A DNA stretch of 64,000 bases from CAZNPL01 sp964574815 (GCA_964574815.1 CAZNPL010000007.1:1-64000), one strand, 5' to 3'. Positions 17,338 through 27,187 are shown, counted from the first letter of the stretch. The notes: generated by a model from the letters alone, not told the origin. Numbers and translations are program-made.

Positions 17338-20304
17338 TCAGGGTTCCAAGTCCCGCTCGGGCGGCCTTCCAACGGTTTCGTAGTAGTGCGCGACTCTATC
17401 GCGTGCTGATTGCAGTTCTGCAGACGGGCATCGGGGATTGTCTTTCAATGATTCGTACCCGCTCATCAACAGCGGTTCCGCCTCATCATGTCGTCCCAGG
17501 GTGAGCAGGCACTCGCCGAGAGTGCTTTGGGCAGAAGCGATGAGCCAATCATCCGCCGGCAGTGTGCGTGTCCGCGTTTCGAGGCACTCGCGCAGGAGCG
17601 GCTCCGCCTGTTCGGCTCGATTATGCTCCAGGAGCAGCTCCCCCAACACCATCAGCGTAGTCAACGTGCTGGGATGCTCGTCGCCGAGCGTACGCCTGTC
17701 TCTGGAAAGTGCTTCGCGTAAGGTGGCGCTCGCCGAATCGATGTCTCCGCGACGGACCTGGATCTCGGCCATGTTATGAACGGCGACAGCGACGTGGGGA
17801 TGCTCATCGCCCAGCGTCTTGCGATAAATCGCGAGCACCTCGCGGAACATCTGCTCTGCCTCGTCCAAGTCACCTTTTCTGTTGAGCAGGAAAGCCAGAT
17901 TGTTCAACGTGACGGCCACATGCATGTGTTCGTCGCCGTGCGCCCGGCGGTAAATGGCGAGCGCCCGCCGTACCATCTCCTCCGCCTCGTCTTGCCGGCC
18001 TTTCTTGTAGGCGAGGCGGGCCAGGCCGTTCAACGTTGTTGCCGTAAAGGGGTGATCCTCACCCACTGTCTCGGCGTAAATGGCCAGCGCCTTTCGGTAG
18101 GCATTTTCAGCTTCATCGTCGTTGCGTCTGGAGAAGAGGAGGGCGCCCAGCTTGTGGTAGGCGACGCCGACCGTCGAGTGCCTATCGCCGTATACCTTCC
18201 GATATATGTCGAGCGCCTGGCGATAAAGGGGCTCCGCTTCCGTGTATTTCCCTTTCGCCCGCAGCACTTCGGCGAGGGCGGTGATCTCTTCGGCGGTCTC
18301 AGGGTGCTCGTTGCCGTAGTTCGCGCGGGTAAGCTCGTATGTCTCACGGCGGAGCGATTCGGCTTCGTCGTAGTCCCCCAGCACCCAACGGTCTTCCGCG
18401 ATTCCGCCCAGGCTGTCTATGACGAGTCGGTGCCCATCGCCCAGCAGCTTGCGCCGTATGGCGAGCGCCTCTCGCCCGCGTACCTCGGCCTGCGCGTAGT
18501 CGCTCATGCCCCTGAGCAGATAGGCGTAGCTGGACAGGCTCTTCGCGACGTCCAGGTGCTCATCACCGAAAAGTCGCCGGCGCATCTCCAACGCAGGAAC
18601 GATGTATCGCCGAGAATCCTCGAACTCGCTCATATCGCGCAGGAGCAATCCGAGGTCGTCCATGAGCCGGGCGACCTCCGCGTGTTCCGGCCCGTAGACA
18701 CGCCGGCTCGTTTCCAGGGCGGATTCCAGGCGGGGTCTGGCAGCGTCGAGCAGATCGAGCGCATGGTAAACACGCCCGATCGTCGCGTTGACTGCGGCCT
18801 CGACTTCCGGCTGGTCGGCCAGCGTGCCGGCATCCACTTTGCGGGCGGCCTCATCGACAATCTCGCGAACGGTTATCTCTCGCCCCAGAGAGATCCGAGG
18901 CGTTGCGGATACCAGCATCTCCTGGAGGATCTTGTTGACGGCTTCCGCCTTGGCAGCCTCGCGGAGCGCGTCGGACTCGCGCATTTCGGCCAGTTCGCGC
19001 TGCCTTGCCTCGGCAAGGCGCGCCTGTCCTTCGCGAAACGCCAGGTCCCGGTTTCGACGGGCCTGGACGAAGGACACCACCCCGAAAACGGTCACCAGCA
19101 GAAAAACAACGCCGGCGGCGGCAACGAAGCCGCGATGACGCCAGAGGCTCTTCTTCAGCAGGTAGATCGTCGAATCCCGCTTGGCGTTGATCGGCTCGCC
19201 GTTGAGGTAGTGCCGGATGTCGGCCGCAAGCTCCGATGCCGTCTGGTATCGCCGGTTGCAGTCATGGCTCATCGCACGACTGACGATCGTCTCGACTTCG
19301 CCGCGCAAACTCCGATCGACTGCGCCCAGCGGCACCGCCTCTTCGTCACGTATAATCCGAGCGGCCTCAGCAAGCGACACGCCGTTGACGTCAAAAGGCA
19401 GGCGGGCCGTCAGAAGCTGGTAGAGCATGACACCGAGGGCATACACGTCGCAGCGTGCATCGATCTGCTGAGCGTCCCCCGAGAGCTGCTCCGGGCTCAT
19501 GTAGGGGACCGTTCCGACCAGCATGCCCTGATCCGTGCCCATCGTGACCGTCTGAACGTCGGCGTCCGTGGCGCGGGCGACGCCGAAATCAAGCACTTTC
19601 GGCTGGCCGAGCTTCGGCGTTCCTGCTTCGCCGTCTCCCTCCTCAGAGACGACCAGAACGTTTCCCGGCTTCAGGTCTCGATGAATGACGCCTCGGAAGT
19701 GCGCGTGCTGTACCGCGTCGCATACACGTGCTATGAGCTCGAGTCGCTGACGAATCTCCAGACGCTTTTCGTCTGCGTATACATCCAGCGGCCTGCCCCT
19801 GATGTACTCCATCGCGAAGAACGGTTGCCCAGCGGCCAGAGGGCCGTCCCGCGCCGGGACGGTGCCGGCCTCGTAAATGGTCGCGATACCCGGATGCCGC
19901 AGTTGGCCGAGAACCTGCGCTTCGTATTGAAAGCGCCGCAACAGGTGCGACGTCGCCCACCCGGGCCGAATCAGCTTGAGGGCGACGGACCGATCCGGAC
20001 TCTCCTGGCGAGCCTCGAAGACCACACCCATGCCGCCTTCCCCGATCCGCCGGATGAGGCGGTAGTGGCCGATCCGCTCAGGCATCGCATCGTTGGGGTC
20101 GATTTCCGTGTAATCGGGTCGGATCGGCGTGGAGAGAAAGGAATCGGAGGCTTCATTAAAATGGCGCAGAAGAGTGTTGACCTCGCTGAGTAAAGCGTCG
20201 TCATCTCCACACTCGCGGTCGAGAAAGCAGGAGCGTTCGTCTTCTGGGAGGTCGAGCGCGGCCTGAAAAAGTGCTTCAGCCTTTGCTCTGCGGGCGTCTT
20301 TCAT
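17338..20304 (-). CDS. Serine/threonine protein kinase with C-terminal TPR repeats
   Basis: A 988-residue receptor-type kinase typical of planctomycetes. A helical N-region (about 1-60) precedes the kinase domain: glycine loop RRIGEGGMG (85-93), Lys110, catalytic HRDLKPGN (208-215), DFG (239-241) and SPE (270-272). One membrane helix lies at about 392-414. The outer or distal half (about 470-960) holds a dozen TPR units with the common consensus A..LYRQALDIYRKVYGD.H..VA. It is 53 bp behind an ECF sigma gene on the same strand, a pairing seen widely in planctomycetes in which the kinase is thought to signal to the sigma factor. Confidence 0.93.
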   Translation of the reverse strand: MKDARRAKAEALFQAALDLPEDERSCFLDRECGDDDALLSEVNTLLRHFNEASDSFLSTPIRPDYTEIDPNDAMPERIGHYRLIRRIGEGGMGVVFEARQESPDRSVALKLIRPGWATSHLLRRFQYEAQVLGQLRHPGIATIYEAGTVPARDGPLAAGQPFFAMEYIRGRPLDVYADEKRLEIRQRLELIARVCDAVQHAHFRGVIHRDLKPGNVLVVSEEGDGEAGTPKLGQPKVLDFGVARATDADVQTVTMGTDQGMLVGTVPYMSPEQLSGDAQQIDARCDVYALGVMLYQLLTARLPFDVNGVSLAEAARIIRDEEAVPLGAVDRSLRGEVETIVSRAMSHDCNRRYQTASELAADIRHYLNGEPINAKRDSTIYLLKKSLWRHRGFVAAAGVVFLLVTVFGVVSFVQARRNRDLAFREGQARLAEARQRELAEMRESDALREAAKAEAVNKILQEMLVSATPRISLGREITVREIVDEAARKVDAGTLADQPEVEAAVNATIGRVYHALDLLDAARPRLESALETSRRVYGPEHAEVARLMDDLGLLLRDMSEFEDSRRYIVPALEMRRRLFGDEHLDVAKSLSSYAYLLRGMSDYAQAEVRGREALAIRRKLLGDGHRLVIDSLGGIAEDRWVLGDYDEAESLRRETYELTRANYGNEHPETAEEITALAEVLRAKGKYTEAEPLYRQALDIYRKVYGDRHSTVGVAYHKLGALLFSRRNDDEAENAYRKALAIYAETVGEDHPFTATTLNGLARLAYKKGRQDEAEEMVRRALAIYRRAHGDEHMHVAVTLNNLAFLLNRKGDLDEAEQMFREVLAIYRKTLGDEHPHVAVAVHNMAEIQVRRGDIDSASATLREALSRDRRTLGDEHPSTLTTLMVLGELLLEHNRAEQAEPLLRECLETRTRTLPADDWLIASAQSTLGECLLTLGRHDEAEPLLMSGYESLKDNPRCPSAELQSARDRVAHYYETVGRPPERDLEP

Positions 20305-20357
20305 GACGCGCTCTCGTGCTGCCTCAACTCGAACTCATCCGTCCGGCAAGGCGGGCG

Positions 20358-20930
20358 TCAGCCCGGCTCTCCGAGCTCCTTGTGCAGACGCGCGATAATA
20401 TACCGCCATTCACGATCAATGGTCCTCACCGAAACGCCGCGCACCGCCGCCGTCTCCTCCCTTGTGAGGCCGGCGAAGTAACGCAGTTTGACGATCTGGG
20501 CTTTGTCCGGATCGTCCTGCTCCAGACGCTCCAAAGCCTCGTCAAGCGCCAGAATGTTCGCGCTCGGCGGTTCAATGACCGGTGTGATTTGGTCCATGTC
20601 GACGCGTTTCCGCCCGCCCCCGTGCTTCAACGCCGCTTTCCGGCGCGCCTGGTCCACCAGTATCTGCCGCATTGCCTCGGCCGCGGCCGCAAAGAAATGG
20701 GCCCGGTTACCCCATTCCACATCCTGTTCCCCGACCAACCGAAGGTAGGCCTCGTGGACCAGAGCGGTGGCTTGCAGGGTGTTTCCAGGAGGCGTCTTGG
20801 CCATACGGGCCCGGGCGAGTTTGCGGAGTTCGGCATACACCAGCGGCAGCAGTTCCGCCGATGCGTGCCTGTCACCGTCGTTAACCGCCCTGAGGATGCG
20901 TGTCAGCTCCTGCGAGCCCCGCTCATTCAT
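20358..20930 (-). CDS. ECF-type RNA polymerase sigma factor (planctomycete/acidobacterial group)
   Basis: About 190 residues. Region 2 is visible as LLPLVYAELRKLARARMA and ATALVHEAYLRLV, and region 4 as LREETAAVRGVSVRTIDREWRYIIARL, the sigma4 helix-turn-helix. The family is the one fused or linked to serine/threonine kinases in planctomycetes (the group often described by the TIGR02999 model). The ATG at 20930 gives the conventional start; further in-frame upstream sequence has no homologous look. It precedes the kinase in one transcription unit, suggesting a kinase-controlled sigma factor. Confidence 0.9.
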   Translation of the reverse strand: MNERGSQELTRILRAVNDGDRHASAELLPLVYAELRKLARARMAKTPPGNTLQATALVHEAYLRLVGEQDVEWGNRAHFFAAAAEAMRQILVDQARRKAALKHGGGRKRVDMDQITPVIEPPSANILALDEALERLEQDDPDKAQIVKLRYFAGLTREETAAVRGVSVRTIDREWRYIIARLHKELGEPG

Positions 20931-21171
20931 CCTGCGCCCCCGGAGATTTGCCAGCCGGCCGTCCGTATTGGCCGCCGAGCCACTGCGACGCGCCCACTGA
21001 CACCGGCAGCCCATTATAACAGAGACATCGCCGATTCGAGGGATGTATTCGATTTGAGGCCGATACGGCCCGGCAAAACCATCCGCTTCGTGGTATTCCT
21101 CAACGCCACGTAACGTGTCAGATTCGGGTCAAGTGTCACAGGAGAGGGCGCTTTCCCAGGGGCACGGGGCC

Positions 21172-21200
21172 TTGAAAAGTCCACGGTTTCAGCAGATAAT
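21172..21200 (+). promoter_or_regulatory. Sigma70-type promoter for the dockerin-like secreted protein
   Basis: TTGAAA at 21172-21177 and GATAAT at 21195-21200 with exactly 17 nt between, a close match to the housekeeping consensus. The expected transcript start is near 21207, leaving a leader of about 75 nt before the ATG at 21283. Confidence 0.55.
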
Positions 21201-21282
21201 GCGCCCGTAGCAGCACGGGCCAGGTATTTCACCCGAATGACGGGTGGTGGGGTTGGGCGCAAGCCCGGAGAGGAACTTGAAA

Positions 21283-22158
21283 ATGGAAATCAAAAGATAT
21301 TGGACGTTGGCGGCTCTCGTCGCGCTGGTCGCCCTGCCGGTTACGCCGGCGGTGGGACAAGCACTGTCCATTCCGTGGTGGACGATTGACGCCGGAGGCG
21401 GCATGCGCAGCACAGGCGGCGACTTCGAATTATCGGGCACGATCGGGCAGCCCGATGCGGGCACGATGAGCGGAGGCGATTTCGAACTGACCGGAGGGTT
21501 CTGGGCCGCTACAGATGCCGCGCCGCAGGTTGTGCACGGGGTGTCTGCTGCGACGTCGCCGTGCACCGGCTACATCGATCCACGGATCGAGAGCGACAAC
21601 GGCGTGGACGCGAACCTCGGCGTCAGCGAAGTGACGTTCGTGTTCAGCGAACCGGTTTATCACATCGGTTCCGGCACGAATCCACCCGACACCACGAGCT
21701 TCACCGTCACCGAAACGGGCGGGGGCGTGCCCCCGACGGTGACAGGGGTCGTTCAGGTCGATCCCGCCACGTACACGGTGCAGCTCAGCCGGATCGTCAC
21801 GCTGAACCAATGGACCACAGTCGTCGCCAACGTGAAGGATGCCGGCGGCAATCCCGTTGTCAGCAGCGGAAACCAGGGGCCGGGAGTTGCCGAGCCGGAC
21901 CGCGTGGACATCGGGCGCCTGCCCGGCGACGTGAACCAGGACGGACTCGTCTCTCCGCAGGACCTCATCAATCTGCGGCAGTTCCTCACGGCGGGCAGTT
22001 TTCACAACGAGTGCGCGGACCTGCTCTACTTTGATATTGACCGCGACGGCGTCATGCCCGAGCCTCAGGATCTGCTCCGCTTCCGGCAGATGATCTCCGG
22101 GACTTCGCCCGCTACTCGGCCGTGGACGCTCGAGCAAATGGGCGCCGAGCAGCCCTAA
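21283..22158 (+). CDS. Secreted protein with dockerin-like calcium loops
   Basis: A 291-residue exported protein; signal peptide about 1-26 ending at VGQA. The N-terminal part has FELSGTIGQPDAGTMSGGDF and GGFW, a motif I know from many planctomycete secreted proteins. The middle is Ig-like beta-rich (SNPPDTTSFTVTETGGG type). The C-terminus has two EF-hand-like loops, DVNQDGLVSPQDL and DIDRDGVMPEPQDL, resembling a type I dockerin. Dockerins bind cohesins; no cohesin is seen here. The ATG has AGAGGA about 8 nt upstream. Confidence 0.82.
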   Translation: MEIKRYWTLAALVALVALPVTPAVGQALSIPWWTIDAGGGMRSTGGDFELSGTIGQPDAGTMSGGDFELTGGFWAATDAAPQVVHGVSAATSPCTGYIDPRIESDNGVDANLGVSEVTFVFSEPVYHIGSGTNPPDTTSFTVTETGGGVPPTVTGVVQVDPATYTVQLSRIVTLNQWTTVVANVKDAGGNPVVSSGNQGPGVAEPDRVDIGRLPGDVNQDGLVSPQDLINLRQFLTAGSFHNECADLLYFDIDRDGVMPEPQDLLRFRQMISGTSPATRPWTLEQMGAEQP

Positions 22159-22230
22159 TCAGACGCGGTCGCGTTTCCGGCGACGCGGGCAGGATGCAAT
22201 CGACTTCGGCGTTGCGGCAGCGGCGGAGGC

Positions 22231-22650
22231 TCACTCCCCCGTCTCTTCGATCACGTCATCGAGGAGAGACACGCTCATCACCGCCGAGCGCATGACGAAG
22301 ACGCGCCGGCGGTTCGCGCAGATCCCGTTGTGCCGGGCCTCGTTGATGTACACTTCCGCGGTTGCATGCCCGACGCGGGTGTCGTGCACGTCGGCATACT
22401 CGAGCAAAAAGCCCGACTCGCTCACGGTCGTGAGCGTGCCGAGGTAAATGATCGGCCCACCGGTATCGAGGACCACGGGCCGGGTCAGGAAAGCGTCGAA
22501 CGATCCATCCACGATCGAGTTACGCTCCGCGAAGAACACATGGAGCCGCTGTTTCCATCGGTTGCTGCCGTCGCCACCGGACCGTATAGTCAACTGACGC
22601 TCGGCGCGTTCGTCAAGCGTGAATCGTGTGGCGCGTGCGAGGTGATCCAT
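22231..22650 (-). CDS. Conserved hypothetical protein (divergent overlap with 22649)
   Basis: About 139 residues with no signal peptide. Regions such as VVLDTGGPIIYLGTL and ADVHDTRVGHATAEVYINEA look conserved, giving an impression of a small globular or envelope-associated protein, but I recognise no family. The ATG at 22650 lies on the palindromic CATG shared with the opposite-strand start at 22649, so both starts use the same four bases. The function is unknown. Confidence 0.6.
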   Translation of the reverse strand: MDHLARATRFTLDERAERQLTIRSGGDGSNRWKQRLHVFFAERNSIVDGSFDAFLTRPVVLDTGGPIIYLGTLTTVSESGFLLEYADVHDTRVGHATAEVYINEARHNGICANRRRVFVMRSAVMSVSLLDDVIEETGE

Positions 22651-23626
22651 GCGACGTATCACAAAGATCTCGGCCCTTGCCGCAATCATTTTTCTGGCGA
22701 CTTGCGTCGCTCATCATGTGGTTGCGGGAGACATCGACGACGAGTACCTGGACCGGTTCAAATCCCTGGACGCAAAGGACCTCAAAGGGCATTTTGAACT
22801 GGCCAAGTGGTGTCGCGAACACGAGAAATGGCAACTCGTCGCACAGCAGTGCCGCCACGTGCTTCGGATCGAACCCAATCATGAGCAGGCGAAGCTGTTG
22901 CTTCAGGTCGCCCAGACCCGTCTGAACGCCGATCAGGCCCTGCAAGGCCGCAATCCCGACGTCGGCCGGCTCCGGCCCCTCACCGACGAGGAGATTCAGC
23001 GCATCAGGCGAGAGGAGCTGCATCTCGACGAGGAGGAGGAGCGGATCGTTGTGCGGATCGATCGCGATGCACTTCGCGAGTTTTACGAGTTCGCACACGG
23101 AAGCGGGCTCATTGACTATGACCGGCGGGCGTTCTTCAATTTGCCGCGACTGAAGCGCGCTCAACTCATCCTGCGCCTCGCGCCGGATCGATTCGGAGAA
23201 GCCGTGACGATCAGGAGCGATCCGCAGCGGATGCAGACCTTCGTCCGGGAGGTACAGCCCATCATCCTGCGCGGATGCGCCGCGGCGGATTGTCATGGGG
23301 GCCCGGCGGCCGGCGACTTTCAACTTTTTACCGGCCGCGCCCTCAGCCCGAACGCCTCCTACGCCAACTATCTCAGAATGCACGAGCATAAGGCGGGAAA
23401 CGAACGGCTGCTCAACCGCGACCAGCCGGGCCGGAGCCTGCTGCTGTCGTACGGTTTGCCGGACGAGGAAGTGGTGGAGGAATCGAGAAGGCATCCGTAC
23501 GACATCAAGCCCGCGTTCCAAAGCCTGGAGGATCGCGACTACCGTACCGTGTTACAGTGGCTCTCTTCGCTGTCGATCACCCGGCCGGATTACGGCATCG
23601 AGCTGAAATCGAGCGAGACGCCCTGA
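22649..23626 (+). CDS. Secreted TPR protein with CX4CH heme-like motif
   Basis: A 325-residue exported protein: signal peptide about 1-26 (ISALAAIIFLATCVAHHVVAG), a TPR-like helical segment (about 40-95, ALLQVAQ region) and a C-terminal part with VQPIILRGCAAADCHGG. The C-x4-C-H spacing is a variant of the cytochrome c CXXCH motif that occurs in planctomycete cytochrome-like domains, so heme binding is possible but not shown. Its stop is 1 bp from the convergent gene 23628-24818. Confidence 0.75.
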   Translation: MRRITKISALAAIIFLATCVAHHVVAGDIDDEYLDRFKSLDAKDLKGHFELAKWCREHEKWQLVAQQCRHVLRIEPNHEQAKLLLQVAQTRLNADQALQGRNPDVGRLRPLTDEEIQRIRREELHLDEEEERIVVRIDRDALREFYEFAHGSGLIDYDRRAFFNLPRLKRAQLILRLAPDRFGEAVTIRSDPQRMQTFVREVQPIILRGCAAADCHGGPAAGDFQLFTGRALSPNASYANYLRMHEHKAGNERLLNRDQPGRSLLLSYGLPDEEVVEESRRHPYDIKPAFQSLEDRDYRTVLQWLSSLSITRPDYGIELKSSETP

Positions 23627-23627
23627 C

Positions 23628-24818
23628 TCACGAGGGATCAGTCGGAGACTCTTCGGGTTCCGATTGCTCGGCGGGCACCGGGTCGGGCCTATCGGCGGGC
23701 GCGTCGCCTGGAGCCTCTGCCGCATCGGGTTTCGCAGCGTCGTCGGGCGGGCTCGCCGGGACGCTTCGCAGCTCCGCCGGGTCGCGGATATCCACGACGA
23801 AGGGTGCCGCGGACTCCAGCCGCATGACTCCCCCGTTGTCGAGATGTTCATCTCGCAATCGCGATGCGATGCTCGCGCACCACTCGGCCGTCCCCGCCCG
23901 CTCATCCCGCGCAACCGCGTCGGGCCACTCTTCGCAGATCCGAAGCTTTACCAATTGCATCGACCTGGACGCTGCGGTGCGCAGGGCGTGCTCGCCGAAC
24001 CAGTCATAAGAGCGCGACTCCAGGTGCAATGCGAGGGTCCAGGCGGCCGCAAAGGACCTCCGGTGCACCAGAAGCCGGCAACGAAGCAAGCGGGTGAAGA
24101 AGTCGTAGCGCAGCGCTTCGCGGCGCGGGGCCTCGGTGACCAGCGGCAGGAGACGGATGGCCCGGTCGGGGCGATCCGATCGACCATAGAGCACGGCCTG
24201 CCATAGCAGGGCGGCACGGGCCACCTTCGGGCGCTGATCTTCGAGGTATAGTGAAAGGGACCGGGCCGCCTGGCGTCCCGCGTCGGCCGCTTTGTCGTCG
24301 TCCGCGGGCAGCGCAAAGGCATGAAAGGCCTCGGCAAACGTTTGCAGAATATCAATTGATGCCTCCAGGTCCGCGGTGTCCTGTGCCGCGGCTTCAGCAT
24401 CTTCATCGGTTTCCTCGAGGCGCGTGCGCGCCAGATCGAGCGTGCGGACGCACTCGTCGGTCAACGCAATCACGCGCCGGCTGTCTTCGGGCAAGGCGAG
24501 CCCCTGCAACATGCGTGACAGCGGCGGCTCACATTCGGCGGCGAGTCGCCAGTTGACCAGGGCCAGCCATGCGCTGACCGCCCCCAACGGGTCCTCCGTG
24601 CGCTGAGCGGCCTCGCGTAATGCTGCGGTGCGTTCGGCGATCCATGCGACGTAATCGGCTTCGTCGGCGACACCTTCGGGATAGGGAGCCGAGGTCAGCC
24701 GGACTTCAGCCACATCCAATCCGGCGCGATCGAACGGCGTGTCCGGGCTCGACTGACTCCGGCCAGCCAGGCTCAATGCCCCGATGACCGCGTACTGCAC
24801 GCATGTACCAAGACTCAT
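23628..24818 (-). CDS. Hypothetical alanine-rich protein
   Basis: About 396 residues. The ATG at 24818 is preferred because GGGAG lies about 9 nt upstream; a longer in-frame extension exists but looks non-coding. The start MSLGTCVQYAVIGALSLAG is a weak signal-like segment. The rest is helical, with Ala/Glu/Arg-rich stretches that may be TPR-like (ARAALLWQAVLYGRSDRPDRA, RRSFAAAWTLALHLESR), and the C-terminus is Pro/Asp/Glu-rich and probably disordered. No family is recognised. Confidence 0.65.
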   Translation of the reverse strand: MSLGTCVQYAVIGALSLAGRSQSSPDTPFDRAGLDVAEVRLTSAPYPEGVADEADYVAWIAERTAALREAAQRTEDPLGAVSAWLALVNWRLAAECEPPLSRMLQGLALPEDSRRVIALTDECVRTLDLARTRLEETDEDAEAAAQDTADLEASIDILQTFAEAFHAFALPADDDKAADAGRQAARSLSLYLEDQRPKVARAALLWQAVLYGRSDRPDRAIRLLPLVTEAPRREALRYDFFTRLLRCRLLVHRRSFAAAWTLALHLESRSYDWFGEHALRTAASRSMQLVKLRICEEWPDAVARDERAGTAEWCASIASRLRDEHLDNGGVMRLESAAPFVVDIRDPAELRSVPASPPDDAAKPDAAEAPGDAPADRPDPVPAEQSEPEESPTDPS

Positions 24819-25115
24819 GGACGGCTCCCGAGATCCTGTGGTTTGTTCTGCTTTTTTGGCACGTCGGGCCACACGATCAAGTCGAGAATAGGCGTTCGTC
24901 CGTGGCGTGGCAACGGTCGCCAGCGTTGACCGGCATCCCGGCGGCACCTAGACTCATCAAGGAATCGGCCTTAAACGAGCTTCCACGGGGCGAACCTGAT
25001 GCCACGGTGCCGCACCGGGCGGATCGCGTAGCGCACGGCATCGTTCGTGACGGGCGACCCTGGACACACCGCGGCGTGAGCCGCCGGGTCTTGAATAACC
25101 TTTAGAGCTTGCCCG

Positions 25116-26096
25116 ATGAGTGCCCCTCCGCAATCCGCCGATCAGGATCGCGCGACGATAGATCATAGAGGTCGGCGCCGAAGCTTGCGCGTCCTGCGCG
25201 CCACCGGTCTCGCGGGTGGCGCACTGGTTTTGGCCTGGCTGCTTTCGGCGGCGTATCACATCGCCGTGTTTGCCGTGATGTATCTGCTGCCCTGGTTGTC
25301 GGGTATTGTGGGTGACCGAATCGACGCACCGCCTCCGTTCACGGATATCGTCGGTGAGGTCGATCAGCCGAAGGTCTCCCTGACGCCCGAGAAGGCGATC
25401 AAATTGCCGGCGCAGCCGATGGAACTCGACCCCCTCGAGTTCGAACCAAAGGAGTTTCAGTCGGTCTCCGATTTGGCGCCGAAGCAGAACGAAACGATGA
25501 CGATCCTCGGGATCGGCACCGGCGGAGGCGAGTTCGACAAGTACGGATTCGAGCTGACTCCCGGCAATCGGGGGCCGGATTTCTTCGGGCTGGGCGGACA
25601 GGCTCGCGGCGCCCGCGTCGTCGTGTACGTCGTGGACCGGTCCGGCTCCATGTTGACCACGATGGACGGCGTGAAGAAGGAGTTGCGCGAATCGATCGGG
25701 CGCTTGCGGCGGTCCCAGAAGTTCCATCTGATCTTCTTCAACAGCGGAACGCCACTGGAGAATCCTCCGAGGAGACCGGTCAGCTCGATCAAGGCGCACA
25801 AGCACGAGGCCTTCGAATTCATCGAGAAAGTCAACCCGGTCGGCGGGACGGACCCTCGGCCGGCGATGCGCCGTGCTTTTGCCCTGCAGCCCGATGTGAT
25901 CTATTTTCTGACCGACGGTGAGTTCAACGCGGTGCTGGCCGACCTGATGGAGATACTGGACCGGTTGAACCACAAGAGGAAGGTTCGGATCTTCACCATT
26001 GCCTACGTCAGCCAGGAGGGAGCCCCAGCGCTCCAGCGCATCGCGCGCGAACACAACGGCGAGTATCGGTTTGTATCGGAAGACGAGATATTCTAA
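25116..26096 (+). CDS. Membrane-anchored VWA-domain protein
   Basis: A 326-residue protein. A long hydrophobic segment (about 31-63) anchors it; a Pro/Glu-rich stretch links to a von Willebrand factor A domain (about 168-326) whose MIDAS motif DRSGSM (174-179) is intact, with a second conserved loop near FLTDGEF. VWA domains mediate metal-dependent protein binding. It is the first gene of the cluster VWA-secreted protein-ExbB-ExbD-ExbD-TPR, so it is probably a partner of the energised ExbB/ExbD complex. The next gene overlaps its 3' end. Confidence 0.85.
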   Translation: MSAPPQSADQDRATIDHRGRRRSLRVLRATGLAGGALVLAWLLSAAYHIAVFAVMYLLPWLSGIVGDRIDAPPPFTDIVGEVDQPKVSLTPEKAIKLPAQPMELDPLEFEPKEFQSVSDLAPKQNETMTILGIGTGGGEFDKYGFELTPGNRGPDFFGLGGQARGARVVVYVVDRSGSMLTTMDGVKKELRESIGRLRRSQKFHLIFFNSGTPLENPPRRPVSSIKAHKHEAFEFIEKVNPVGGTDPRPAMRRAFALQPDVIYFLTDGEFNAVLADLMEILDRLNHKRKVRIFTIAYVSQEGAPALQRIAREHNGEYRFVSEDEIF

Positions 26097-27174
26097 CGTA
26101 AAGCAAACGCACGGACGGAGGTGGCCGGGCCTATGCATCCTGATCGGTGCGTGCGTGCTCATTCGGCAAACGCCGGCGCGGGCGGACCGTATCGAGATCG
26201 GCCGCACCACCATTGAGCGCGTCACGATCGTCGACCTCGACGGCGCCCGGCTAGCCTTCCGCACGCCCGGCGGTGAACTGCGGTTCACGCCGCTTCCCGA
26301 GATCGATCTGCTTTTCGTCAACTCGATCTCGACGCTTGCGGACTTCAACGAGGCCGAGCGCCAGAGGGCGCGGGGCCGTCTCCGCCAGGCCATCACCCTG
26401 TACGAACGTGCCGCCCGTGTCGCAACGGACTACTGGGAGCGCCTCGTCCGGGCGCGGCTGATCCAGACGTGCGACCGGGCCGACCGCATCGACCTGCTCG
26501 TGACGCATTTCATTGCTCTGCTGAACAACGAGGCCGAGGGGGCACCGCTGGCGGCCGTACTGCTGCCGCAGACGGCTCCGGTCTCGAACACCCGCGGCGC
26601 GGAGCGCGAGATTCGCCGGATCAATGAGCGAGCCGAGACCATGGCGTCACAGAGCGCCAAGGTCGTGCTCGATATGCTTCGATTTCGCATCGCGGATCGC
26701 ACCGACCACCGCAATGCCGCGCAGTTCGCCGCCGATCTGATTGCCGAACCGATACCGCTGGCCGTCTCAACCAGGCCGGCGTACCGCGTGCGGGCGGCGG
26801 CGCTGAGGCGGTGGGCCGAGGGGGGTTCAACGGAGGCGGCGCTCAAGGAGGTCGATGCCGATCTGCTCAGCGCCCCGTATGAGGTTCTGCCGGAGCTGCT
26901 GCTGCTGAAGGCAGAACTGCTGAAAGACTCGGCCGACGATAGCGAATCCCTGATACGGGCCGGATGGGCGGCGATGCGCATTCCCATTCATTACCCGAAG
27001 GACGAACGCGCCCCGGAGGCGCTTCTGCTTGCGGCGCGTGTTTGCGAGCAGCTCGGACGGCGGCCGACGGCTCTGCAACTGCTTGACGAGTGTACGGCTC
27101 ATCCGAGAATCGGCAACGAGGTGCGCGACCGGGCGTCGGAGGCCAGGGACCGATTGCGGGCAACCCCTGATTGA
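26071..27174 (+). CDS. Exported helical protein, ExbB/ExbD cluster
   Basis: About 367 residues. The start is not certain: no ATG lies at the right place, and a TTG at 26071, overlapping the VWA gene by 26 nt, would give a basic n-region, hydrophobic LCILIGACVLI and an ARA-type cleavage site. A longer ATG start at 25999 is also possible. The mature protein begins DRIEIGRTTIERVTI and looks beta-rich at first (SSM-like), then alpha-helical with Ala/Arg/Leu repeats that resemble TPRs. I recognise no family. It probably acts in the periplasm with the ExbB/ExbD complex. Confidence 0.7.
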   Translation: MYRKTRYSNVKQTHGRRWPGLCILIGACVLIRQTPARADRIEIGRTTIERVTIVDLDGARLAFRTPGGELRFTPLPEIDLLFVNSISTLADFNEAERQRARGRLRQAITLYERAARVATDYWERLVRARLIQTCDRADRIDLLVTHFIALLNNEAEGAPLAAVLLPQTAPVSNTRGAEREIRRINERAETMASQSAKVVLDMLRFRIADRTDHRNAAQFAADLIAEPIPLAVSTRPAYRVRAAALRRWAEGGSTEAALKEVDADLLSAPYEVLPELLLLKAELLKDSADDSESLIRAGWAAMRIPIHYPKDERAPEALLLAARVCEQLGRRPTALQLLDECTAHPRIGNEVRDRASEARDRLRATPD

Positions 27175-27187
27175 GGAGACAGACGAC

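Noticed and set aside
17776..20193. An 805-codon open frame on the plus strand under the kinase
   Set aside because: Kinase and TPR motifs read clearly on the minus strand; this frame is a shadow.
26101..26215. ATG at 26132 as the start of the secreted protein after the VWA gene
   Set aside because: It is in a different frame that stops after about 28 codons.
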